NCBI GenBank assembly: GCA_963699305.1
Contig: OY969431.1
Span: 2,170,001-2,234,000, forward strand
Source of the DNA: JBGQAS01 sp963699305
Lineage (GTDB): Bacteria > Chloroflexota > Anaerolineae > Anaerolineales > Anaerolineaceae
Direction: 5' to 3'
DNA: 64,000 bases
In this document: one piece after another, positions 1 through 7,581 of the stretch
Layout: the number at the start of each line of letters is the position of its first letter
Position numbering within the stretch: position 1 is the stretch's first letter
Notes under the pieces: generated by a model
What the model saw: the letters and a program-made list of their open reading frames with translations, nothing else
What the model was told of the DNA's origin: nothing
Database searches by the model: none
Program-made: the position numbers and the translations under genes

Positions 1-336
1 GACGCCATTATCATCGGAGATGTCACCATCAATGGTATAGCTGTTATCGGCGGCCCGGGTGATAGAATTGCTGATTGCTGCGTTCATGGCTGCCACAACT
101 TTAGGATTGCCACATGAAAAAGTGTCGTACATGACACCCGTGTTTTCCATTGCAAGCGCTGCCATGCCGCCGCCAGCGAGGGCTGCTGCATCGGCTGCAT
201 TTTGTGCATCACGCTTGTCAGAATATAACATGGCTCCATCGACTGCGAGGGCGGCAAAACCGAGTAATAAAACTACAACTGCTGCCAGTACGACGATGAT
301 TTGACCGTTTGCTGTTCCTTGTATTTTCGTTCTCAT
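1..336 (-). CDS. TadG-like surface/pilus-assembly protein, N-terminal part (runs off the left edge)
   Basis: The 112 visible codons begin at an ATG preceded by a GGAG-type ribosome binding site. They encode a basic N-terminus, one hydrophobic segment at about residues 12-33 (ending GFAALAVDGA), then the segment AQNAADAAALAGG. That is the N-terminal signature of TadE/TadG-like proteins (Flp pilus assembly). The segment after the membrane anchor would lie outside the membrane. The gene is a close paralogue of the complete TadG-like gene at 3515-4816, sharing the QNAADAAALAG segment and the later TIDGDI segment. The C-terminal part is outside the window. The family assignment is firm; the exact role in Tad pili or another surface structure is inferred. 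Confidence 0.8.
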   Translation of the reverse strand, partial: MRTKIQGTANGQIIVVLAAVVVLLLGFAALAVDGAMLYSDKRDAQNAADAAALAGGGMAALAMENTGVMYDTFSCGNPKVVAAMNAAISNSITRAADNSYTIDGDISDDNGV

Positions 337-609
337 TCTAAACTCCTTTACCTATTCCTTCTCTTGTTCAATGGTACTTGGTAACCAACCAAGGGAGCTT
401 TCAGAAATGCAAGTATTGTTGCAACAGAGTTGCGAATTACTTACGTGATTGAAAGGTGGGATCTTTTTATTCGAAGTACTACAGTAAAGGAGATCTAAAC
501 ATTTATATTTTTTCTGTCCAAAGTTGTAGGTCATCAGGAAATTATTACCTTTGAAGTTTTCTACTGGGATAAACTGCGGTAAAATAAACGAGAGAGTCAA
601 AGATTACAT
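337..609. other. Intergenic region between divergent genes
   Basis: The tadG-like gene leaves to the left and the YvlB-like gene to the right, so promoters for both should lie in these 273 bases. A short inverted repeat (CTTGGT at 377-382, ACCAAG at 388-393) could be an operator, but it is weak. I see no convincing ORF on either strand. Confidence 0.4.
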
Positions 610-1166
610 ATGGTTACTACAGAAGAGCGATTAAAAATACTCACCCTCATACAGGATGGCAAAGTCACCGCTGCTGAAGGGATGCGTTTATTGGAAGCAA
701 TCGATTCTACGCAAAAAACACGGGCAGAATTGATCGAATCGTTGAAGATTTCCAAGGAGGAAATCAAGGAATCCGCCCGAAAAATAAAAGAGGAATTGAA
801 GACTGCTGACCGTGAGAATGCGGCAGTGAAAGAAGAAATCAAAGCAGAAACAAAGAAGATTAAAGAATCCGTTAAGGGAATGAAAGCGGATATACGGAAA
901 GTGGTGACTGAATCTTCTGGAATGAAAACACCGCGTTGGGTGAATATTCATGTCACCGATACGAACACTGGCAAGGAGCGAGTGAACGTGCGACTTCCGG
1001 TGGGTGTGGTTACTGCAGGAATTAAAATGGAGCGCGCTTTGCTCCTGAAGTAGAGGGTTTGAATTCGGACGTGTTGATGGAAATGATCAATACCGGTCAA
1101 ACAGGCATGGTTGCCGATATCTGTGACGATGAGGATTGTGAACACGTCGAGGTGTTCCTGGAATAA
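610..1166 (+). CDS. YvlB/LiaX-like protein with SHOCT-like N-terminal domain (one frame break)
   Basis: The N-terminus (EERLKILTLIQDGKVTAAEG) matches the SHOCT-like domain at the start of YvlB/LiaX-type envelope-stress proteins. A strongly charged coiled-coil-like stretch follows at about residues 38-105 (many Lys-Glu-Glu/Lys repeats). The ORF stops early at 1053. Restoring one G near 1031 continues the protein as MGARFAPEVEG and on through an acidic tail ending VEVFLE at 1166, about 185 residues in all. That continuation reads naturally, so I call a single-base deletion rather than a truncated gene. The role in envelope stress is inferred from distant homologues. A strong hairpin follows at once. 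Confidence 0.7.
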
Positions 1167-1172
1167 AAAAGA

Positions 1173-1206
1173 ACAAACTCCCCGATATTTTTACCGGGGA
1201 GTTTGT
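1173..1206. terminator. Bidirectional intrinsic terminator
   Basis: A 12-bp perfect stem (1173-1184 with 1195-1206) has a 10-nt A/T-rich loop and A/T tracts on both sides. It sits between the converging YvlB-like and Nfu genes, so it can end transcription from both directions. Confidence 0.8.
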
Positions 1207-1216
1207 TTATAAGAAA

Positions 1217-1468
1217 TTAATCAGCCTCATCTACCCGTTCAATTTCGGGGAAGAATTGGCGGATGGTTCCTTCCACCCACCCTTTCAGGGTAACTGGCGA
1301 AAGCGGACACCCCAGGCAGGCTCCACCCAGTCGGACTTTGACCACCTTATCATCAAAAGAAACCAGCTCAACAGAACCACCGTGATAGTTCTCAATATAC
1401 GCATTGAGCTGTTCGATCAAACCTTTCAATTGTTCTTCCTTGGAAAATCCGGGGTCTGGCTGCATCAT
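1217..1468 (-). CDS. Nfu-type iron-sulfur cluster scaffold (NifU C-terminal domain)
   Basis: An 83-residue single-domain protein. The motif GGACLGCPLS at about residues 48-57 holds the CxxC pair that binds a transient [4Fe-4S] cluster in Nfu/NifU C-terminal domains. The length is typical for a stand-alone Nfu domain. Nfu proteins pass Fe-S clusters to apo-enzymes in the cytoplasm, which fits a genome with many Fe-S enzymes in this window. The ATG overlaps the stop codon of the upstream cyclic-nucleotide-binding gene once that gene's frame break is repaired, so the two are probably translationally coupled. Confidence 0.85.
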   Translation of the reverse strand: MMQPDPGFSKEEQLKGLIEQLNAYIENYHGGSVELVSFDDKVVKVRLGGACLGCPLSPVTLKGWVEGTIRQFFPEIERVDEAD

Positions 1469-1952
1469 GATGTTTTTACTATACCACTATTTCGGTGATC
1501 GAATTGATGGTTGAAATGACTAAGGATTATTTGCTGTGTGTTGTTGAGCCGGTTGGAAATAACGCTGCTTAGTTTAGTCAATATAATCACGCCGGTCTCA
1601 GGATTTAAGGCACACAACTGCTGCAGTTTGCTGCCATCCAACCGGTAAACAGAGCTGGCAACAACCGTATGAGCACCGGAAGTATAAGCAGTATGACCAA
1701 GTGCAGCTGACCAGCCAAAAACACCCCCGGGTTTAATGCGAGCGATAACGATCCGCGGGCCATCAAAAGGTTTGTATTCAACCAGGACTTCGCCTGATTT
1801 AAGATGTATAGAAAATCAGCTGGTTCACCTAATTCAAAGATCATAGTGTCAGCGCCATACGACTGCTTGCTGATGATGGGGCTTAGGAGCTGTAAGTGCG
1901 AATCGTCAAGATCCTTGAATATGGGAATTGCTTTTAATTCCGTCGTAGGCAT
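1465..1952 (-). CDS. Cyclic-nucleotide-binding (cNMP/CRP-sensor-like) domain protein, one frame break
   Basis: The first part reads ELKAIPIFKDLDDSHLQLL and then the start of a cNMP-binding beta-roll (FELGEPADFLYIL). The frame then breaks in an A-run near 1805. In the next frame it continues SGEVLVEYKPFDGPRIVIAR and later VFGWSAALG, which is standard cNMP-domain sequence. The repaired frame ends at 1465, overlapping the nfu start. No DNA-binding helix-turn-helix follows, so this looks like a sensor-only protein of about 160 residues. The start could instead be a GTG at 2006. It may link redox or signal sensing to Fe-S supply, but that is speculation. Confidence 0.65.
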
Positions 1953-2064
1953 TGAACATAGGATAGTCAGTCGGAGAGATCCTTTGTAGTGGTGAAAATC
2001 ACTCACGCGGGGACAAACCTCACGCGGTTTACCATACTTCCCCGGATGATGTGCATACTGGGAG

Positions 2065-3423
2065 TCAGGATTGCTTGGTGTCTCTAGCAGCGAGAGCTTT
2101 TTGGAATTGATCGCGCCACTGTTTTACACGTTCTGAAATTTGCTTCTCATATCCCTGGTCGGATGGCTCAAAGAATTGACTTTTTTCGAAACCAACCGGC
2201 ATATATTGCTGCGCTGTGAAATGTTCCGGGAAGCTGTGGGGATATTGATAACCTTTCCCGTGCCCAAAACCTTTACCATCGCGGCTGTCATCCATCAAAT
2301 GGGTAGGGACTGCACCCAATCCCTGTTCTTCGATCAGCTTGGCGGCTTTGAAATACGCGCCGGCCGAATTGGATTTTGGAGCAGTGGCAAGGTACAGGGT
2401 TGCTTCTATGATCGGGTACATGCCTTCCGGCAAACCGATGTACTCGAAATTTGTGGCAGCAGCCGCAGCCACCTGGATCCCATGAGGATCCGCCAAGCCG
2501 ATATCTTCACTGGCCAGGACGATCAGGCGGCGCAGGATGAAACGGGGATCTTCACCCGCAGCGATCATTTTTGCCAACCAGTACAAGGCAGCATCCGGAT
2601 TGGAACCTCGCACCGATTTAATGAAAGCGGAAATGGTATCGTAATGAGCATCTCCGTTGCGATCATACATCAGGGCACGTTTTTGGATGGATTCCTGGGC
2701 GATCTCCAGGCTGATCTCCATATTCCCCAATGGACTAGGAGGAGTGCTTTCGACCGCCAGTTCGATGGCATTCAACAAGTTGCGGGCATCACCATTGGAT
2801 AAATGTACAAGGTGCTGGCGTGCATCTTCGGTAAAATGCACCGAACGTTTGCCATACCCGTATGTCTCATCCTTGATTGCATGATCAAAGATGATATTCA
2901 GTTCTGCTTCATTGAGCGGCTGCAGTTGGAAAATTCGTGATCGCGAAACCAGCGCCGGGATGACATCGAAGTATGGGTTTTCGGTCGTGGCACCGATGAG
3001 GGTGATCATACCGGATTCTACATGTGGTAGGAGTGCATCCTGCTGGGCCTTGTTCCAGCGGTGGACTTCATCGATGAAGAGAATGGTGCGACGTTTATAC
3101 ATTTTGCGTCGCTCCTGGGCTTTAGTGATGATCAAGCGCAGATCGGCCACGCCAGCCAGGACGGCGGAGATACTGACAAATTCCGCTTCGGTATGATGTG
3201 CAATAAGTTTGGCGAGTGTTGTTTTGCCAGTTCCGGGAGGTCCTGTGAAAATGATGGAGGAAAATAGACGGTCGGTCTGAATTGCTCTGCGCAGCAATTT
3301 TCCTTCCCCGATAATATGCTGCTGCCCGACAAACTCATCAAAGGTATGCGGCCTCAGGCGGGCAGCCAGCGGAGCTTCGGTTTCCATGCGCTGTTGCATG
3401 GCATGCTCAAATAAATCAGTCAT
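2065..3423 (-). CDS. rarA: Replication-associated recombination protein A (RarA/MgsA), AAA+ ATPase
   Basis: About 452 residues, the usual length. Walker A is GPPGTGKTT (about residue 60) and the Walker B-like segment is FIDEVHRWNKAQQDALLPHV, typical of the clamp-loader-like RarA family. The C-terminal tetramerisation region (PDAALYWLAKMI, LASEDIGLADP, GKGYQYPHSF) is complete. RarA acts at stalled replication forks and single-stranded DNA ends. I chose the ATG at 3423; a TTG six codons upstream is open but adds nothing conserved. It appears to be a single-gene unit. A separate gene at 59642-60220 encodes only a RarA-C-like module. Confidence 0.93.
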   Translation of the reverse strand: MTDLFEHAMQQRMETEAPLAARLRPHTFDEFVGQQHIIGEGKLLRRAIQTDRLFSSIIFTGPPGTGKTTLAKLIAHHTEAEFVSISAVLAGVADLRLIITKAQERRKMYKRRTILFIDEVHRWNKAQQDALLPHVESGMITLIGATTENPYFDVIPALVSRSRIFQLQPLNEAELNIIFDHAIKDETYGYGKRSVHFTEDARQHLVHLSNGDARNLLNAIELAVESTPPSPLGNMEISLEIAQESIQKRALMYDRNGDAHYDTISAFIKSVRGSNPDAALYWLAKMIAAGEDPRFILRRLIVLASEDIGLADPHGIQVAAAAATNFEYIGLPEGMYPIIEATLYLATAPKSNSAGAYFKAAKLIEEQGLGAVPTHLMDDSRDGKGFGHGKGYQYPHSFPEHFTAQQYMPVGFEKSQFFEPSDQGYEKQISERVKQWRDQFQKALAARDTKQS

Positions 3424-3471
3424 GGATTGATTGTAGCACAAACTACGAAAAAATAGAACAGATATCCTAAT

Positions 3472-3500
3472 AAAAAAGAGCTGGCAAGCGCCAGCTCTTT
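3472..3500 (-). terminator. Intrinsic terminator after the Tad block
   Basis: An 11-bp perfect stem (3475-3485 with 3490-3500) and AAGC tetraloop, followed on the minus strand by a T-run. It lies 14 bases past the stop of the TadG-like gene and should end the Tad transcription unit. Confidence 0.85.
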
Positions 3501-3514
3501 GGTGAAGTAAATTC

Positions 3515-4816
3515 CTATTTTTGCAAATCCACCGTGGCAGGGATTTGGAAGTTCAACGCTCCCGAAAAATCGATCAAGAGATCTGACGTGCCTTCAAGGA
3601 TAACCATTTTGCCGACCAATTGAGATTCAATAGCGTTAGCTCCTCCTCCACCGTGGGCGTCGATCGTACCATCCGGAAAATATATTGTTCCCCGGTAGTT
3701 GCTTGTCGTTCCACCATACAATTCAAATGTACCAGTATTGCCGGGTGCACCATACATGAGCAGGCCGCGGATGGCGGGAGGCATTTCCGATGTGGGTGCC
3801 TGCAATAAAACGTTGCTGGAAGCGCCTGTGGAAAAACCGGCATTGTTTTTAAAATACATGGTTATATCGGTACCTGTAACGGTTGTGTTGGCGCCCAGAG
3901 AGACATTTCCAGTGAAACAATACAAACCCGGGTTCATGGTCAATTTCCCATTTCCCTTCATGGTGATATATGGGTAATTGCCAGGATTGATAGTGTAGAT
4001 ACCACTTCCGTCGACTGCAGCATAGCTGGGCAGGCTACTGCAGGCAGGTTCATCGATTTTATAAGGTGTTAACTGAACAGGAGATTTAATGAGAGGTACA
4101 TCACACCAGTTGGGATCAATGGTCCCCGAGTAATACCGGCAGCCAGACCCACCTGGATCATTTACAAAGACATGCGTTTTTCCGTTGGTGAATTCAAAAC
4201 AGGAATTCGAGAAAACCCCTGCATGATCGGATTTAACGATCACGTCGCCGTTTCCATAAATTCCACCGGTAGTGCAATTGGTTCCCATGGATGCCACCGC
4301 ATAGCCGAAGCCGAGATTGGTGCGTGGATGAACCCGCGCGGTGGAAATCACGGTATTCTTCACTTCGCCTGAATAAAATAATTGTGCAAATGAAGTGTTA
4401 GTTGGAGCGGTAATCATTACCGATACATCGATGTAATTGTCAATGTATGGCCCAATATCCACAACATGACAGGTGATTTGAACACCATTTTTATCGGCAA
4501 TATCGCCATCAATGGTGAAGTTGTTGGTAGCAGCCCGGCTGATGGCAATGCTTTCTCCAACTGCCATGGCGTGGAGAACACTTGCACTGGAACAGGAAAA
4601 GTTTTCGTACATCACACTCAGGTTTTCCATGTCCTGTCCCGCCATACCTGCGCCGGCGAGAGCCGCTGCATCGGCTGCATTTTGTTCATTACGGCGATCG
4701 GAGAAGATCACTGCGCCATCGATCGCCAGCGCGGTGAATCCAAGCAAGGCAATCAACACTACCGCCAGTAAAACGACAATCTGACCACGAATGGTTTTAA
4801 TAAAACGTTCTTTCAT
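3515..4816 (-). CDS. TadG-like protein with large beta-rich extracellular domain
   Basis: 433 residues. One N-terminal membrane segment (about residues 12-33, ending GFTALAIDGA) is followed by EQNAADAAALAGAG, the TadG N-terminal signature. The remaining 370 residues are rich in Gly, Thr, Asn and Ser, with short beta-type repeats (GIYGNGDVIVKSDHAGVFS, then a GNGKLTMNPGLYCF segment). This resembles the polymer-forming or PilX-like C-terminal domains of surface proteins in this family. A GGAGGG ribosome binding site precedes the ATG. It is the last gene of a three-gene unit with two TadE-like genes. A role in a Tad pilus or surface layer is inferred; no tadA, tadB, tadC, cpaB or flp gene is visible here. 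Confidence 0.8.
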   Translation of the reverse strand: MKERFIKTIRGQIVVLLAVVLIALLGFTALAIDGAVIFSDRRNEQNAADAAALAGAGMAGQDMENLSVMYENFSCSSASVLHAMAVGESIAISRAATNNFTIDGDIADKNGVQITCHVVDIGPYIDNYIDVSVMITAPTNTSFAQLFYSGEVKNTVISTARVHPRTNLGFGYAVASMGTNCTTGGIYGNGDVIVKSDHAGVFSNSCFEFTNGKTHVFVNDPGGSGCRYYSGTIDPNWCDVPLIKSPVQLTPYKIDEPACSSLPSYAAVDGSGIYTINPGNYPYITMKGNGKLTMNPGLYCFTGNVSLGANTTVTGTDITMYFKNNAGFSTGASSNVLLQAPTSEMPPAIRGLLMYGAPGNTGTFELYGGTTSNYRGTIYFPDGTIDAHGGGGANAIESQLVGKMVILEGTSDLLIDFSGALNFQIPATVDLQK

Positions 4817-4830
4817 AATATCCCTCCTGA

Positions 4831-5280
4831 TTACTTACAGGGCGTCCGGATGATGGTATCTGATGAAGTGGCGCTGAGTGAGATCGTCTGGGTGCCAATA
4901 ATAGTCCCAATCAGCGGCATTGCCATGCTGAAATTGGGCTGACTTACGGTTACCGATACCACATGCCCCAGGCATGCCTGGGCAGGCGTGGCAACGGAGC
5001 ATAGGGTTCCGTCAATGTGTACGGTGATGGTATAGGATTCGGGGTCCATCAGGTTGTTGCGGGCGCGCTCAGCGATCTGGTTGCAATAAGTTGGGTACAC
5101 CGAGCCAAACGAAGCGCCTTCCTGGGCTCCATCCCGCATCGTAATATACGTGAATACTGCCCTACCGACATCGACAATACCTGCCAGAATGATCAACAGG
5201 ACGATGATACCAGCAGCAAACTCTATCAGGCTTTGACCGGAGAGCATTTTTCGGCGCATGAGCGATCGATTTCTTCTCAT
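4831..5280 (-). CDS. TadE-like pseudopilin-like protein
   Basis: About 149 residues. After a basic start (MRRNRS) comes the motif GQSLIEFAAGIIVLLIIL. The Glu five or six residues into the hydrophobic stretch is the hallmark of TadE and other pseudopilins. Later MRDGAQEGASFGSVYP is the usual TadE continuation (RxGAREGA-like). I chose the ATG at 5280 because GGAAGGA lies about nine bases upstream. TadE proteins are minor pseudopilins processed by a prepilin peptidase. The gene sits between two relatives with short spacers, so co-expression is likely. Confidence 0.85.
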   Translation of the reverse strand: MRRNRSLMRRKMLSGQSLIEFAAGIIVLLIILAGIVDVGRAVFTYITMRDGAQEGASFGSVYPTYCNQIAERARNNLMDPESYTITVHIDGTLCSVATPAQACLGHVVSVTVSQPNFSMAMPLIGTIIGTQTISLSATSSDTIIRTPCK

Positions 5281-5300
5281 GTCTTTCATTCCTTCCACTA

Positions 5301-6797
5301 CTAGTGAGTACCCGTATTCACAAAGCAGTTGTTATCGAACCAGACGATCACGGTGTGGTCGCGATGCAAGGCACCCGTGAACTCGAGTAGGAATCTCTTG
5401 GTTGAGTTGGCGGGCAGGTTGAGATTGGCTTCCGGTTCAAACATGGTCGCAACCAATGGTGAATTGGTATCATCCAGATTCACATCCAAGAGCAAATAAG
5501 CCGTCAGTTTACTAGGTCCAAAGAAGACATACCTAAGGTTATCCGAGCCCCAGGCAATGGAAACTTTAGTGATATTGGCTCCCTGGTTTTCAGCATTGGT
5601 GATGAAGAAGTAATAATCAGTTCCACTCTTGGTATAACCCGAGGTCGTGAACTTGGCGCACACCGGTGTGGAGGTGATGGTGGGGGTGAACGTCGATGTG
5701 ATCGTCGGCGTCTTGGTGATTGTCGGTGTGAGCGTGATGGTGCGCGTTGGTGTCAGAGTTACCGTCGGTGTCAAGGTAATCGTTTTGGTAATCGTCGGAG
5801 TTAAAGTTTCCGTCTTTGTGGGCGTCAGCGTCTTGGTCGGCGTCAATGTAACGGTGGGTGTTTCAGTTGGTGTTTCGGTTATGGTGCGAGTGAGTGTGAT
5901 TGTCCGCGTGAATGTGATCGTGGGGGTTAATGATATCGTTGGCGTTTCTGTAATCGTCGGAGTTTCTGTGATGGTTGGGGTCAAAGTGATAGTGCGTGTC
6001 GGTCGCGGGGTGCGCGTATTCGTTTCGGTGGGTGTCTCCGTGATGGTGGGGGTTTCGGTGATGGTCGTTGTTATCGTTGGAGTGAGAGTTTCTGTTGGGA
6101 CTCCAGTATCCGTTGGGGTTAACGTGACGGTCTTCGTTAATGTAACCGTCGGAGTAAGGGTTAGTGTGCGCGTCATGGTTGGTGTCAACGTTACGGTGTT
6201 CGTGACGGTGGGTGATGGTGTAAGAGTGATGGTGGCGGTTTTAGTCGCTGTATTCGTCGGAGTCTCGGTGATTGTGGCGGTAGATGTCTTGGTGGGTTTT
6301 GGTGTGGGGGAAGGCGGGGGAGTGCCCAGCACTTCGACGTCCTTAATGATGGTTCGACCTTCGCGCGCGGAAACGAAAAGTGGTGGAAAGTTGACCAGCG
6401 GAAGAATGGGTTCGTATTGGACAATGATCCTGACCAGGATGCGGTCCCCAAGGGCGGCATCCGCAGGGCAGGCAGGCAGAGAACTCCAGGTGCGTTCGTC
6501 ATCGGGGCCATGGTCATAGCGGATTGCGACATCAGATGCGGTGATGCCTGCCAGAAAGCCATTTTGAACTGCAGCGGCTTTAATACCTGCACAATCCTTG
6601 AATCGGGGTACGCCCCCAACCAAACCGACAGTTGCACCATAGCGGGCAGCTTCTCGGCTGGCGGAGTAGACAGAACTGTAGGTCATGATAAGGCGGGCAG
6701 CTTCGATGATCCCAAATACCAGCAGTAAAAAGATCGGCAGCACCAGGGCAAATTCAAGCAGACCCTGGGCACCTCTCCTGCGAACATTTAAGATCAG
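5301..6797 (-). CDS. TadE-like protein with a long Thr-Pro repeat stalk
   Basis: The conserved TadE start (RGAQGLLEFALVLPIFLLL) lies upstream of the first GTG/ATG in frame. The true start is therefore near 6797 (possibly a CTG), or a base is missing upstream. The TadE-type domain covers about residues 1-160 (SREAARYGATVG motif). A stalk of about 210 residues follows, built almost only of Thr, Pro and a third residue (TPTxTxT units). A C-terminal domain of about 125 residues has many beta-prone stretches (FFITNAENQGANITKVSIAW) and two cysteines. The layout suggests a membrane-anchored protein that projects its last domain away from the cell. That C-terminal domain is not one I recognise. Confidence 0.75.
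   Translation of the reverse strand: MILNVRRRGAQGLLEFALVLPIFLLLVFGIIEAARLIMTYSSVYSASREAARYGATVGLVGGVPRFKDCAGIKAAAVQNGFLAGITASDVAIRYDHGPDDERTWSSLPACPADAALGDRILVRIIVQYEPILPLVNFPPLFVSAREGRTIIKDVEVLGTPPPSPTPKPTKTSTATITETPTNTATKTATITLTPSPTVTNTVTLTPTMTRTLTLTPTVTLTKTVTLTPTDTGVPTETLTPTITTTITETPTITETPTETNTRTPRPTRTITLTPTITETPTITETPTISLTPTITFTRTITLTRTITETPTETPTVTLTPTKTLTPTKTETLTPTITKTITLTPTVTLTPTRTITLTPTITKTPTITSTFTPTITSTPVCAKFTTSGYTKSGTDYYFFITNAENQGANITKVSIAWGSDNLRYVFFGPSKLTAYLLLDVNLDDTNSPLVATMFEPEANLNLPANSTKRFLLEFTGALHRDHTVIVWFDNNCFVNTGTH
5662..6310 (-). repeat. Low-complexity tandem repeat coding for (Thr-Pro)-rich stalk
   Basis: About 650 bases of imperfect 6- to 24-base repeats, rich in GTnGGnGT on the plus strand. 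They encode repeated TPTITxT-type units of the TadE-like protein. The repeat creates a 290-codon open frame on the opposite strand that is only a shadow. Such repeats can slip, so stalk length may vary between strains. Confidence 0.85.
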
Positions 6798-6943
6798 TCT
6801 TTAATCGGTGACAATCACGACCTCTACAATCCATGAGCATTTTGGGTGAAACATATACAAATGTTTACACCAATGCAAAGTATAACCTTCTTTAAGGGTG
6901 CTAGTATCCGTATTTCTACATAATTTCAATAGTCACCCATATC

Positions 6944-7581
6944 TCATAATTCGATCATGCCGCGTTTCACTGCGAATTTGACCAGTTCCGATTGTGAATG
7001 GATTTCCAATTTTTGCATGATATGCTGACGGTGGATTTCCACCGTGCGTGGGCTGATGGATAGTTTTAGTGCGATGGCGTGCGTGTTATTTCCCTCCACG
7101 ACCAATTGAAGCACCTGGCGTTCTCGATCGGTCAGTCCAAACAACGGGTCTTTTTCCGGTTCCTTACCCTTTTAATGTAACTGGATAAAGATTTGTTGGA
7201 AAAAGGTTTGCATAAATAATATTCGGAACGATTCGCGTGCCGGATCGCATCCACCAATTCCAACGAAGTGGCATCTTTCAGGACAAATCCAAATGCACCA
7301 TTCTTAAGTGCTTGGATGAGATAGGCTTCATTGTCATACATGGAGAGCATCACGATACGGGTAAGTTTATGCATCTGGCGTGCCACTTCCAAACCATTCA
7401 ACCCCGGCATCATGATATCCAGAACGGTGACATCGGGTCTGGTCCGTTCGATCAAATGGATGGCTTCAATTCCATCCTTGGCTTCACCAATTACACTGAA
7501 ACCCGTTTGTGCTTCCAACAGGGCGCGTAAACCTTGCCGAACGATAATGTGATCATCCGCCAGCAAGATGGTTACGCTCAT
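6944..7581 (-). CDS. NarL/FixJ-type response regulator (one frame break)
   Basis: The receiver domain (residues 1-120) has the acidic pair ADD, the phospho-acceptor Asp in VTVLDIMMPG and the Lys in FVLKDA. The frame breaks near 7150-7180. In the next frame the LuxR-type helix-turn-helix begins FGLTDRERQVLQLVVEG and contains the recognition-helix segment SPRTVEIHRQHIMQKL. Both halves are standard, so I join them into one gene with a single-base indel. The ATG at 7581 has AAAGGAG eight bases upstream. It lies inside the end of the histidine-kinase gene, so the pair is translationally coupled. The unit reads toward the Tad genes, which may be targets (inference). Confidence 0.85.

Noticed and set aside
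2140..2802. 220-codon plus-strand ORF
   Set aside because: Shadow of the highly conserved rarA gene on the other strand.
5662..6310. CRISPR array
   Set aside because: The repeats are 6-24 bases, contiguous, without unique spacers, and code for a Thr-Pro stalk.
5647..6519. 290-codon plus-strand ORF rich in Val-Gly repeats
   Set aside because: It is the antisense shadow of the Thr-Pro repeat stalk and has no ribosome binding site or domain.
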